51,484 bases of DNA from Modestobacter altitudinis (GCF_005930475.1 NZ_SJEW01000033.1:1-51484); one strand, 5' to 3'; shown: positions 9,086 to 17,213, counted from the first letter of the stretch. Notes: a model not told the origin generated them from the letters alone. Made by a program: numbers and translations.

Positions 9086-10471
9086 GTGACGGACGCCCCG
9101 GAGCTCTCGGCTGTCTCGGTGCCGTCCGACGACGAATGGGCTCGGCTCGAGTTGCTCGCCGAGGTCAGCGACACCCTCATCCGCACGCTGGACACAGGGG
9201 AGTCAGCCGATCAACTGGCCCGACTGCTGGTGCCCCGGCTGGCCGACTGGGCCACGGTCACCGTGCTGGCCGAGGACGGCGCCGACGAGCTGACCGGGCG
9301 CGCGCACCGCGACCCCGACCGGCTTGCCGACCTCGACACCTACCTGGCCGGTCGGACCGGCGGTGCGCGGGACCGCCCTGCACTCACTGCTGCACTGCTG
9401 TCGGGCAATCCCGTGCGACTGACCGCCATCGATCCTGCGCTGTTCCACACCGCGGTCCCGGCGGTGCAGGCGGCGATGGAGCGTCTGGACGCGACCTCGG
9501 TCGTGTTCGTGCCACTGGCCGCGCACGGGCAGGTGTTCGGCGCCCTGTCACTCGTCAACGCCGGTGACCGGCCAGCGCCGACCGACGCCGACGTCTCCCT
9601 CGCGGTGGAGATCGCCCGCCGAGGCTCTCTGGCCCTGGACAACGCCCGCTTGTACTCCCGCCAGCTGCAGGTGGCCGAGACCCTGCAGCGCAGCCTGCTC
9701 ACCCCGCCGCCACAGTCCGAGCAGCTGCGCATTGCGGTCCGCTACCGCCCCGCCAGTCGGCACACCCTGGTCGGCGGCGACTTCTACGACGCCTTCCGGC
9801 AACCCGACGGCGCCACCGCGCTCGTGGTCGGCGATGTCACCGGCCACTCGGTCGAGGCGTCAGCTGCCATGTCCCAACTGCGGAGCACGGTGCGCACGCT
9901 GGCCTGCGATCGGCCCGGCAGCCCGGCCGACACCCTCACCCGCGCCGATCGAGTGCTGACCACACTGGCGTTCGACACGCTCGCCACCGCCCTGGTCGCG
10001 CGCCTCGAGCGAACTGACCCACAGGCCGCCGATGGGCAGTACGAGATGCGCTGGTCTTCGGCCGGGCACCTGCCGCCCGTGCTGCTCACCGCCGACGGGC
10101 AGGTGCGCATCCTCGACACGCCGGCCGAGCGACTGCTCGGCACAGGGACCGCGGTGCGTCGAACCGATCACCACATCGAGCTGCGCCACGGGGACACGGT
10201 GCTGCTGTACACCGACGGGCTGGCCGAGCAACGCCGCGACGGCCGATGGACGACCCTCGATGAGGGCATCAGCCGACTCTGCGCAGAGCTCGCAGGACTG
10301 GCGGGCCTCCCCTTGGAGGAGCTGTGTGACCAGCTGGTGAGGCGCGTCCTGCCCGGACCGGCGGAGGACGACGTCGCGCTGCTTGCCCTGCGCTGCCGCG
10401 CGCCGGCCCGCCAAACCCGCCGCGTGGTCAGGGACGTCAGTCACCACGACCCGGCCCCTTGCCCCACGTAG
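9086..10471 (+). CDS. GAF and PP2C (SpoIIE-type) phosphatase
   Basis: 461 residues. The N-terminal ~190 residues form a GAF-like sensory domain (from EWARLELLAEVSDTLIRTLD to AVEIARRGSLALDNARLYS). The C-terminal SpoIIE/PP2C domain shows ETLQRSLLTPP, the metal-binding VGGDFYDAF, VVGDVTGHSVEASAAMSQLR, SAGHLPPVLL, LLYTDGLAEQRR and EDDVALLALR. Such proteins dephosphorylate anti-anti-sigma (STAS) proteins in partner-switching stress pathways. No kinase or STAS gene is adjacent; two STAS genes lie 7 kb downstream. Start GTG with GGGAGGAGG 11 nt upstream. Confidence 0.9.
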   Translation: MTDAPELSAVSVPSDDEWARLELLAEVSDTLIRTLDTGESADQLARLLVPRLADWATVTVLAEDGADELTGRAHRDPDRLADLDTYLAGRTGGARDRPALTAALLSGNPVRLTAIDPALFHTAVPAVQAAMERLDATSVVFVPLAAHGQVFGALSLVNAGDRPAPTDADVSLAVEIARRGSLALDNARLYSRQLQVAETLQRSLLTPPPQSEQLRIAVRYRPASRHTLVGGDFYDAFRQPDGATALVVGDVTGHSVEASAAMSQLRSTVRTLACDRPGSPADTLTRADRVLTTLAFDTLATALVARLERTDPQAADGQYEMRWSSAGHLPPVLLTADGQVRILDTPAERLLGTGTAVRRTDHHIELRHGDTVLLYTDGLAEQRRDGRWTTLDEGISRLCAELAGLAGLPLEELCDQLVRRVLPGPAEDDVALLALRCRAPARQTRRVVRDVSHHDPAPCPT

Positions 10472-11005
10472 CGGACCGCGGCGCCTCGTGCGGGGTCCTT
10501 CGTCGTCTCGACGCCGCACGCGCCGGGGGTCACATCGTCCGCGGCCGACCAAGGGGAACGCCAGGGGTGACACGACCGTCGCCTCGCCCTGGGGTCGACG
10601 TCACCCCAGGAGCCGCCAGACCTCTGAAGCGCAGCCCGACTGCCTGAGCGTGGTCGCGCGCACGAGGTGGCGCCGCATCGCGTCGTGGAGGGCCGGCTCG
10701 TGTGCCGTCATCCGAGCGGCTTCGTTCGCCTGCCGGACGTCGGCCGGCACGTCTCCAGGCACCGGGCTGACGGCCCCGGCTACAGCCTCGCTGCTCTCAT
10801 CCGCCCGGGAATGGCCCGGAAGGTGTTGCCGCCGAGCCGCCCGCGCTCAGCGGCGTCTGCGTGGGGACCCGCGTCCATCACCGCCTGAACGGCCGCCAAC
10901 AGTTGGGTGCAGCCCTCCGCCGATGGTCGCCCGAGGACGACGCCCGCGCCGGCGACCGCGGGTCGGTGCTGTGTCAGGTGGCGGACACAGGCGTGGCTTG
11001 AGGAC
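10472..11005. other. 534-bp region without a recognised gene; minus-strand remnants
   Basis: A hairpin-like GC stretch follows the phosphatase stop, around 10480-10535. On the minus strand two coding-like stretches overlap. One is a 53-codon frame from a GTG at 10762 to a TGA at 10601, containing ADVRQANEAARMTAHEPALH. The other frame ends near 10780 and contains VMDAGPHADAAERGRLGGNT. Neither has a full family signature. I read them as decayed genes or a short unannotated gene. Confidence 0.3.
10601..10762 (-). CDS. candidate 53-residue protein, unrecognised
   Basis: Starts at a GTG at 10762 and ends at a TGA at 10601. The product would be mostly helical and charged (PADVRQANEAARMTAHEP, LHDAMRRHLVRATTLRQ). 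No family was recognised and there is no strong ribosome-binding sequence. Codon use is plausible but mixed. It could be the tail of a larger decayed gene on the same strand. Confidence 0.25.
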   Translation of the reverse strand: MPGDVPADVRQANEAARMTAHEPALHDAMRRHLVRATTLRQSGCASEVWRLLG

Positions 11006-11649
11006 GTGACGGTCGGCGGGGCGGGCGATGGGGTCGACGTCGTCGTGCTGGTGGCCTCGACCGGGGCGTCCGGGCGCTGACCACGGTGGCCGCGGGTCTG
11101 CCGGCGTGGTTCGAGGCGCCGGTCCTCACGGTCCAACACCGCGCGGAGGTGGCGGTGGACATGTTGCCGAAGATCCTGGCTGCTCGGTCGTCCCTCCCGG
11201 TGCGCGGAGCGCTTCCGGGGCCGGTGCAGCGGGGCATCACCGTCGTCCCCGCGAAGGCGACGGTCGACATCGACGCCGGCGGTGCGCTGTCGATCCGCCC
11301 ATGTCCCGGCGGCCGGGTCGCGGACCAGGTGCTGACCGCCGTCGCAGACGCCTTCGGGCCCCGGGTGCTGGCTGTCGTGATGACCGGGCGGTTGTCCGAC
11401 GGCGCCGACGGCGTGCGTGCTGTCAAGCGAGCCGGTGGTCGCGTCCTGGCGCAGGACCCGGCGGACGCCCAGGCGCCGGACATGCCCCTTGCGGCGCTGG
11501 CCACCGGGTGTGTGGAACACGTGGTGCCGCTGCCCCTCATCGCGCCGGCCCTGGTGGCGTACACCATGGCGCCCGGAGCCGCGGACCTGCTGTCCGTCCC
11601 GCTGGCGCCCTGGGCCCGACTCGGTCCGATCCTCTCTCTGCCGGCGTGA
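11006..11649 (+). pseudogene. CheB-like protein-glutamate methylesterase, frameshifted
   Basis: The CheB methylesterase domain is clear but split over two frames. From a GTG at 11006 the first frame reads DVVVLVASTG, then meets a TGA at 11078. Adding one G to the G-run at 11063-11066 restores STGGVRALTTVAAGLPAWFE, which continues in the other frame through VLTVQHRA (catalytic His), VVMTGRLSDGADGVRAVKRA (catalytic Asp) and MPLAALATGCVEHVVPL to 11649. No receiver domain is present, so this is a stand-alone methylesterase without chemotaxis neighbours. It is either a pseudogene or a sequencing slip in the homopolymer. Confidence 0.75.
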
Positions 11650-11719
11650 GGTCGATCCCCCGGGGGTAGGCCTTCGATGCCCGGAGACGACGGGTGGACG
11701 TGAACGACCGGGAGGACCC

Positions 11720-12448
11720 GTGTCCACACCGAACGGTTCGACGGGCGACCCTCCACGCAACCTCCTGCTGCGGGCGCTGCCACCTGAGGAGTACGGGCGC
11801 CTGGCGGACGCCCTCGAGCCGGTGACGCTCGAGCTCCGCGACACGATCTTCTCCCCGGGCAAGCCGATCGAGCACCTCTACTTCCCGGTCGACTGCGTGC
11901 TCTCGCTCGTGGCCACCATCGATGGTGAGGCCGTCATCGAGGTGGCGACCATCGGTTTCGAGGGCGTTGCTGGTCTGCCTGCCTTCCTGGGCGTTGGTGA
12001 GAGCCCCCATGACTGCTACTGCCAGGTCCCCGGCCGCGCGCTACGCCTCGCCACGGCAGATCTGCGCCGCTTCCTCAGCGGTGACGGCGCGTTGCACGAC
12101 GTCCTGCACCGCTTCACCAACGCCACGATGGTGCAACTCGCCCAGAACGTCACCTGCAACAGGCTCCACACCACCGAGGAGCGATGCGCCCGCTGGCTGC
12201 TGCAGACGCGTGACCGCGTGGGCGCCGACGAGTTCCTGATGACCCAGGAGTTCCTGTCCCAGATGCTGGGGGTACGTCGCGGCACCGTCTCGCTGACCGC
12301 CAGCGTCCTGCAGCAGGCCGGGATCATCCGCTACACCCGCGGTCGGATCAGCGTCCTGGACGCCACGGCACTGCACGACGTGGCCTGCGAGTGCTACGAC
12401 ATCGTGCAGGCCGAGCACGCCAGGATCGACGCGGCACCGGAGTTGTGA
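11720..12448 (+). CDS. Crp/Fnr family transcriptional regulator
   Basis: 242 residues. The N-terminal cyclic-nucleotide-binding-like jelly roll runs to about residue 130 (RDTIFSPGKPIEHLYFPVDC, VIEVATIGFEGVAGLPAFLG). The C-terminal Crp-type winged helix contains EFLSQMLGVRRGTVSLTASV as recognition helix and wing. No classical cAMP phosphate-binding motif is obvious, and the Cys residues do not form an Fnr cluster pattern. The GTG at 11720 has GGGAGGA 3-4 nt upstream. It follows the CheB remnant by 70 bp on the same strand. The signal is unknown. Confidence 0.85.
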   Translation: MSTPNGSTGDPPRNLLLRALPPEEYGRLADALEPVTLELRDTIFSPGKPIEHLYFPVDCVLSLVATIDGEAVIEVATIGFEGVAGLPAFLGVGESPHDCYCQVPGRALRLATADLRRFLSGDGALHDVLHRFTNATMVQLAQNVTCNRLHTTEERCARWLLQTRDRVGADEFLMTQEFLSQMLGVRRGTVSLTASVLQQAGIIRYTRGRISVLDATALHDVACECYDIVQAEHARIDAAPEL

Positions 12449-12723
12449 GGGAGGCGATCGGATCCACCCTGATCGACGCGCTCCACCCGGCGGGCCATCG
12501 CTGCCCAACGACGTCCGCAGCCGTGCACGAACAGGACTGCCCGACCGGACCCGTCAGACGGCTCCCGCACCCCGGTCAGGTCGCCCCAGCGCATCTGCAC
12601 GGGCACGACGGTATCCATCCGGGGCACGAGCTGGAGCGATCTCGTCCGGCGGTCCCGGGCGCCCGCTGACCCGCTGGGCGGCCTCGGCCGGGTCGTCGAC
12701 GGCGAGGGAGGCGGTCCCCGGCC
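12449..12723. other. intergenic region, possible minus-strand remnant
   Basis: No recognised gene. A minus-strand frame (about 12450-12700) shows coding-like codons, with RTRSLQLVPRMDTVVPVQMR and GRAVLFVHGCG, but has no clear start or end and runs into the antisense of the Crp/Fnr gene. It is probably decayed coding DNA. Confidence 0.25.
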
Positions 12724-13293
12724 TCACCGGTCGGGCGCCGCCGGACGGTCGAACAGCAGGTCGCTCGCGCGGGCGAGGACGTCGGCCCGGGAGCGGTCGC
12801 CGTGGCCGGCGGCGAGGAAGTGCTCGCCGATCGCCAGGCAGAACGCGAGCAGGCTGCGCGCCTCGACCTCGTCGGGGTCGGTGCAGAAGGAGCCGATCAG
12901 CTCGCGCAGCAGGCCCATCCGCCGGTCGTCGACCCGCCGCAACCGCTCGGCGACCGCCGGGTCACGCCGGGCCCAGGCGCGGACCGCGAGGTCGATGGGC
13001 AGCAGCCGCTCGCTGGAGAAGGTCAGCGCGCCGGCACGGCGGATCCTGGCCGGCGCGTCCCCACCCGCCCGCTCGACCCGCTCGAGCACCTCGTCGGTGC
13101 TCTCCCGCTCCCAGCTGTCGAGCATCGCCTCGAGCAGCGCGTCCCGGTCGGCGAACGCCCCGTAGAACCCGCCCTTGGTGACGCCGAGGGCCTTGGCCAG
13201 CACCTCCACCCGGACGGCGTCCGGACCGCCGACTGCCAGCGCCTGCAGCCCCTGCTCGACCCATCGCTCGCGGGGCGTCCGGATCGCGGGCAA
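12724..13293 (-). CDS. TetR family transcriptional regulator
   Basis: 189 residues. The helix-turn-helix lies in residues about 20-50 (VEVLAKALGVTKGGFYGAFA, then DRDALLEAMLDSWE). The C-terminal ligand-binding part is helical. The start taken is a TTG at 13293 because AGGTGA lies 6 nt upstream; this is unusual and worth noting. It is divergent from the gene at 13377, and the 83-bp gap carries two matching palindromes. It most likely represses itself and that gene. Confidence 0.87.
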   Translation of the reverse strand: MPAIRTPRERWVEQGLQALAVGGPDAVRVEVLAKALGVTKGGFYGAFADRDALLEAMLDSWERESTDEVLERVERAGGDAPARIRRAGALTFSSERLLPIDLAVRAWARRDPAVAERLRRVDDRRMGLLRELIGSFCTDPDEVEARSLLAFCLAIGEHFLAAGHGDRSRADVLARASDLLFDRPAAPDR

Positions 13294-13311
13294 GAACGGT
13301 CACCTCATCTC

Positions 13312-13327
13312 TATACGGCGCCGTACA
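13312..13327. promoter_or_regulatory. TetR operator, site 1
   Basis: TATACGGCGCCGTACA is an almost perfect 16-bp inverted repeat with core ACGGCGCCGT. It differs from site 2 at one base and lies 18 bp upstream of the TetR gene start. Confidence 0.7.
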
Positions 13328-13341
13328 AAGCGGCTAACGTC

Positions 13342-13357
13342 TATACGGCACCGTACA
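13342..13357. promoter_or_regulatory. TetR operator, site 2
   Basis: TATACGGCACCGTACA, a near copy of site 1 exactly 30 bp downstream (about three helical turns). It lies 19 bp before the ATG of the plus-strand gene. Two such sites suggest two repressor dimers on one face of the DNA, covering both promoters. Confidence 0.7.
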
Positions 13358-13376
13358 TGAGTCAGGAGGCAGGACC

Positions 13377-14039
13377 ATGCCCCACACCCCCACCCGGGTG
13401 ACCCGCGACGTCCCCGAGGCCGTCCGCGCACTCAGCTCGCTGTCCCGCATCGACTACGCCGACCGGTCCACCCTCCGCACGGAGGTGGTCGCGACGCCGG
13501 AGCAGTGGGCCCGGGCGATGTTCGGCGACGTCCCCAGTCCCGCGGAGCAGGTGATCTGGCGTGGTGTCCTCGGGTTCCGGCTCAGCACCGGGCGGTCACC
13601 GGCCACGGTCGGCGGCTGGCGGATCGGCGGACGCGGCGCCGACTGGATCCGGCTGGAGACCACGTCCCGGTCGCTCAGCGCCGACATGCTGGTGCAGACG
13701 GGGAGCGGCGCGGTGGCGTGGACGACCTGCCTGCGGTTCGACCGCCTGCCGGGCCGCGCGCTCTGGGCCCCGGCGTCCGCGGTGCACCGGCGGCTGGTGC
13801 CCGGCGTGCTGCGCGCCGCTGCCGCTCGGCTCGACGCCCGAGCAGGCGCCGGCCGAGCGCGGGAGCTACCGGCTCTCCTGCCGCTCGGCCGACCGGCGAC
13901 GCAGCACCCACGCCGCGGTGACCGCCACCAGGCACCCGGCCACGACCGCCGACCACGCCCAGCCCGCCAACAACCCCTCCAGGCCGACGAACGGCCCCTG
14001 CCACTCCTGCACGGCTCCCCCGATCTGCCTCTGGACTGA
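13377..14039 (+). CDS. DUF2867-like protein under TetR control; C-terminal end doubtful
   Basis: The open frame is 220 codons from the ATG at 13377, preceded by AGGAGG. The first ~155 residues look genuine (VPEAVRALSSLSRIDYADR, GWRIGGRGADWIRLETTSRS, TTCLRFDRLPGRALWAP) and resemble small DUF2867-type or SRPBCC-like proteins. From about 13850 the reading turns into Arg/Pro-rich sequence with poor third-position GC. That tail lies antisense to a credible small gene (13866-14012). The true C-terminus therefore probably lies near 13850 and was lost by a frameshift or stop-loss. Function unknown. Confidence 0.6.
   Translation: MPHTPTRVTRDVPEAVRALSSLSRIDYADRSTLRTEVVATPEQWARAMFGDVPSPAEQVIWRGVLGFRLSTGRSPATVGGWRIGGRGADWIRLETTSRSLSADMLVQTGSGAVAWTTCLRFDRLPGRALWAPASAVHRRLVPGVLRAAAARLDARAGAGRARELPALLPLGRPATQHPRRGDRHQAPGHDRRPRPARQQPLQADERPLPLLHGSPDLPLD
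13866..14012 (-). CDS. small single-pass membrane protein (48 residues)
   Basis: A GTG at 14012 is preceded by GGGGGAG, and the frame runs to a TAG at 13866. The product starts VQEWQGPFVGLEG, has one hydrophobic helix of about 20 residues (AWSAVVAGCLVAVTAAWVL) and ends in a basic tail LRRRSAERQESR. That order predicts an N-out, C-in membrane protein. Nearly every codon ends in G or C, unlike the opposing frame. It lies antisense to the doubtful tail of the preceding gene. I know no named family. Confidence 0.55.
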   Translation of the reverse strand: MQEWQGPFVGLEGLLAGWAWSAVVAGCLVAVTAAWVLRRRSAERQESR

Positions 14040-14168
14040 GCCCTCCCATCGGCGCCCGGACGAGCCCGCCGGAGAGCCGGAGCACCGTGGTCACCCGCAA
14101 GGGGCGGGTGCAGGGACATCGCAGCGGGCTCACAGGTCCTTCATCACCGGCAGGCCTTCCCTGGGGTC

Positions 14169-15359
14169 GTGAGCGAGACAGAGCAGGCCCCGGCCCCCCG
14201 CACGCACCGTCGGCGCACCCGCACGGTGGCGATCGGCACCCTCGGTGCGCTGGGCATCGCCGCCGGCAGCCTCCACGGTCTCTCCGCGGCGAGCGGCGAC
14301 ACCACCGCCGTGCGGTCGCTCGCCGTCCCGGCGACCGACCCGACCGTCGTCCTCGGCGGCCGCGGTGGGCACAGCTGGGATCCCGGCGCGCTCGGCGGCG
14401 GGACCGGGGCGCCCGGGACGCCCGGGACGACGGGCAGCTCGACGGACGCCGTCGCGGCGGCGACCCAGGCGACCGCGGACCAGCTGGTCGGGGTCGTGGA
14501 CATCACCACGGTGCTCGGCTACCAGAACGGCGAGGCGGCCGGCACCGGCATGGTGCTCACCGCCGACGGCGAGGTGCTGACCAACGACCACGTGGTCGAG
14601 GGCGCCACCAGCATCACCGTCACGGTGCTCAGCACCGGGGTGAGCTACACCGCGACCGTCGTGGGCACCGACCCCACCGACGACGTCGCCGTCCTCCAGC
14701 TCACCGACGCCTCCGGGCTGGACACCGTGCAGCCCGACGAGGACCCGGTGGCCGTCGGCGACGACGTCACGGCGGTCGGCAACGCCGGCGACGAGGCGGG
14801 CACCGCGGCCGCCGCCGGCACGGTCACCGCGCTGGACCAGTCGATCACCGCGACCGACGAGAGCGGGCAGGACGCCGAGCAGCTCACCGGGCTGATCGAG
14901 ATCGCGGCCGACGTGGAGGCCGGCGACTCCGGGGGCCCGCTCTACGACGCTGAGGGCGAGGTCGCCGGGATGGACACCGCGGCATCGAGCACCGGCGGTC
15001 AGGCGTACGCGATCCCGATCGCCACGGCGCTGTCGATCGCGCAGCAGATCAGCGACGGCGTCGACGACGGGACCGTCCACCAGGGCTCCCCGGCGTTCCT
15101 GGGCGTCTCGGTGCAGGCCACCGGCACCGGTGGCGCGGCGGTCATCGGGGTCGTCGCCGACGGACCGGCCGACCGGGCGGGCCTGGGAGCCGGCGACGTC
15201 GTCACCGCCGTCGGCGGGACGACGGTCACGACCCCGGACGACGTCAGCGCCGCGCTGGCCGACCTCGACCCGGGCGACCCGGTCGTCGTCACCTGGACCG
15301 ACACCGCCGGCGGGTCGCAGACCGCGACGGTCGTCCTCGGCGCCGGCCCCGCGGACTGA
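14169..15359 (+). CDS. trypsin-like serine protease with PDZ domain (HtrA/DegP-like)
   Basis: 396 residues. A basic start followed by one hydrophobic segment at residues about 20-40 suggests a membrane anchor or signal, then a Gly/Thr-rich linker to about residue 95. The protease domain carries the triad: His in LTNDHVVEG, Asp in DPTDDVAVLQL and Ser in EAGDSGGPLYD. A C-terminal PDZ domain runs from about residue 305 (PAFLGVSVQATG, ADRAGLGAGDVVTAVGG). It is likely an extracytoplasmic quality-control protease. The GTG at 14169 was used; the ribosome-binding sequence is weak. Confidence 0.88.
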   Translation: MSETEQAPAPRTHRRRTRTVAIGTLGALGIAAGSLHGLSAASGDTTAVRSLAVPATDPTVVLGGRGGHSWDPGALGGGTGAPGTPGTTGSSTDAVAAATQATADQLVGVVDITTVLGYQNGEAAGTGMVLTADGEVLTNDHVVEGATSITVTVLSTGVSYTATVVGTDPTDDVAVLQLTDASGLDTVQPDEDPVAVGDDVTAVGNAGDEAGTAAAAGTVTALDQSITATDESGQDAEQLTGLIEIAADVEAGDSGGPLYDAEGEVAGMDTAASSTGGQAYAIPIATALSIAQQISDGVDDGTVHQGSPAFLGVSVQATGTGGAAVIGVVADGPADRAGLGAGDVVTAVGGTTVTTPDDVSAALADLDPGDPVVVTWTDTAGGSQTATVVLGAGPAD

Positions 15360-15414
15360 TCCCGGCGGCACCGCCGACGGCATGGCGGGGACGGAGGCGG
15401 GTACGGCGCCGCGC

Positions 15415-15600
15415 ATGGCGAACGACACCGTTGTCTTCCACCCCGGCCAGATCGTCCCGGCGAGCGGGATCTACCGCTGCGACGACGCCGGCAGCCACGC
15501 CTACGAGTCCACCGACGTGAAGGGCCACCGGTTCCCGCCGCTGCCGCACGGGTGCGGCGGCACGGGCTGGGTGCTGGAGAAGGCGGCCGCACACCACTGA
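15415..15600 (+). CDS. YjzC-like small protein
   Basis: 61 residues from the ATG at 15415; an ATG at 15382 would add 11. It contains FHPGQIVPASGIYRCDDAGS, KGHRFPPLPHGCGGTGW and VLEKAAAHH, the pattern of short YjzC-like proteins (PGQ..P.SGIY, KG..FPP, GW.L). Two Cys residues, in YRCDD and HGCGG, could pair or bind metal, but this is not shown. Function is unknown. It lies close behind the protease gene on the same strand. Confidence 0.65.
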   Translation: MANDTVVFHPGQIVPASGIYRCDDAGSHAYESTDVKGHRFPPLPHGCGGTGWVLEKAAAHH

Positions 15601-15605
15601 GTGCT

Positions 15606-16649
15606 TCAGCCGGCGGCGCGCTGCCCCGGGGGCACCCAGCCGATGGCCGGGGCGACGTGCCGCGCGACGGTCTCCAGCAGCCGGGCGTTGTACTCCACAC
15701 CCAGCATGTTCGGCACGGTCAGCAGCAGGGTGTCGGCGTCCCGGACGGCGGCGTCCTTGGCCAGCTCCTCGGCCAGCTGGTCGGGCTCGCCGACGTAGCT
15801 CTTCCCGAACCGGGCCCGCACCCCCTCGAGGATGCCCACCTGGTCACCGCTGCCCCGCTCCGAGCCGAAGTACTGCCGGTCCAGGTCGCTGGTGATCGGC
15901 ATGACGCTGCGGCTCACCGAGACCCGCGGCTCGTGGTCCCAGCCGGTCTCCGTCCAGGCCGCGCGGTAGAGCGCGATCTGCTCGGCCTGCAGCTCGTCGA
16001 AGGGCACCCCGGTGTCCTCGCTCAGCAGCGTGGAGCTCATCAGGTTCATCCCCTGCTGCGCCGTCCACACCGCGGTGCCCCGGGTGCCCGACCCCCACCA
16101 GATGCGCTCCCGCAGACCCGGCGACTGCGGCTGCACGGCGAGCCGGCCGGACGCCCCGCCGGTCATCCGCGGGTCGGCGTCCACCACCGTCGCGCCGCTG
16201 ATCGCAGCGAGGAACAGCCCGGTCTTCTCGCGGGCCAGCCCGGCGTCGTCACCGTCCTCCGGCGGGACGTAGCCGAACGCCTCCGAGCCGCGGAGCGCGG
16301 TCTCCGGTGACCCCCGGCTGATCCCCAGCTGCAGCCGTCCGGCGCTGAGCAGGTCGGCGGCCGCTGCCTCCTCGGCCATGTACAGCGGGTTCTCGTAGCG
16401 CATGTCGATCACGCCGGTGCCCAGCTCGATCCGGGAGGTGCGCACGGCCATCGCGGCCAGCAGCGGGAACGGCGAGGCCAGCTGCCGCGCGAAGTGGTGC
16501 ACCCGCACGTAGGCCCCGTCGAGGCCGAGCTCCTCGGCCGCGACCGCCAGCTCGACGCTCTGCACGAGCGCGTCCCGCCCGGTCCGCACCTGCGAGCCCG
16601 GGATGGGCTGCCAGTGCCCGAAGGACAGGAACCCGATCCGCTTCTCCAT
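15606..16649 (-). CDS. LLM class flavin-dependent oxidoreductase
   Basis: 347 residues, luciferase-like TIM barrel that would use FMNH2 or F420. Family marks are the N-terminal RIGFLSFGHWQPIPG, YVRVHHFARQLASPFPLLAA, the cis-peptide region TSRIELGTGVIDMRYENPLY and GRLQLGISRGSPE. The C-terminal part includes LLLTVPNMLGVEYNARLLE. Start ATG at 16649. Since the genome makes F420 (fbiC in this window), an F420-linked role is possible, but the FMN-type subclass looks as likely. Confidence 0.87.
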   Translation of the reverse strand: MEKRIGFLSFGHWQPIPGSQVRTGRDALVQSVELAVAAEELGLDGAYVRVHHFARQLASPFPLLAAMAVRTSRIELGTGVIDMRYENPLYMAEEAAAADLLSAGRLQLGISRGSPETALRGSEAFGYVPPEDGDDAGLAREKTGLFLAAISGATVVDADPRMTGGASGRLAVQPQSPGLRERIWWGSGTRGTAVWTAQQGMNLMSSTLLSEDTGVPFDELQAEQIALYRAAWTETGWDHEPRVSVSRSVMPITSDLDRQYFGSERGSGDQVGILEGVRARFGKSYVGEPDQLAEELAKDAAVRDADTLLLTVPNMLGVEYNARLLETVARHVAPAIGWVPPGQRAAG

Positions 16650-16757
16650 GCCCCGTCGAGCACCTGCCGGGCCCGCGGTGTTCCCGCGGGATGACCGGCG
16701 GGGTCCGGTGCGTTGCCGGACGTGTCCAGGGACACACAGCGAACCGAGGAGCACCCC

Positions 16758-17063
16758 ATGCGCGCCACCGTCGACGGGACCGTCATCGCCGAGGCCCCGG
16801 AGTCCGAGCTCGTCCGGATCGAGGGCAACTGGTACTTCCCGCCGTCCGCGGTGGTGCCCGGCGCGCTGAGCGAGAGCCCGACGCCCTACACCTGCCCGTG
16901 GAAGGGCCCGGCCCAGTACTGGCACGTCGTCACGCCGAACGGTACGACGCAGGACGGCGCCTGGAGCTACCCCGACCTCAAGCCCTCCGCCGTCGAGCGG
17001 GTGGGCAGCGACTTCGCCGGCTACGTCGCCTTCTCCCCGGGTGTGACGGTCAGCGCGGACTGA
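16758..17063 (+). CDS. DUF427 domain-containing protein
   Basis: 101 residues, start ATG with CGAGGAGCACC just upstream. The DUF427 pattern is complete: GTVIAEAPESELVRIEGNWY, FPPSAV, the TPYTCPWKGPAQYW core, then AWSYPDLKP and GYVAFSPGVTV. The Cys-Pro-Trp-Lys-Gly core is invariant in the family. The biochemical role is not established. It is divergent from the LLM oxidoreductase gene. Confidence 0.85.
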   Translation: MRATVDGTVIAEAPESELVRIEGNWYFPPSAVVPGALSESPTPYTCPWKGPAQYWHVVTPNGTTQDGAWSYPDLKPSAVERVGSDFAGYVAFSPGVTVSAD

Positions 17064-17213
17064 GCCCGTCGCCGGGGTCGGGCTGCACGGGAGCCGAGGA
17101 CTGGCGTACGGTCGGAGGCGGTCGAAGCTCCGGCCGTGCGCACGCCCGCGCTGGCGTCCGCGTCCCGGGGCTCCCAGGTCGCCGTCGCTGCGCCGCACCG
17201 TGGGGAGACCACC

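Noticed and set aside
10480..10540. Possible fifth copy of the palindromic element (GGGGTCCTTCGTC at about 10491)
   Set aside because: The short end matches, but the partner arm and the centre are missing. Probably chance.
14144..15428. Long minus-strand frame opposite the serine protease
   Set aside because: A shadow frame with a His/Arg/Gly-rich product. The protease frame has a full catalytic triad.
15606..16649. LLM oxidoreductase as a dedicated F420 enzyme linked to fbiC
   Set aside because: The genes are 11 kb apart and the sequence does not separate F420 from FMN use. Kept only as a possibility.
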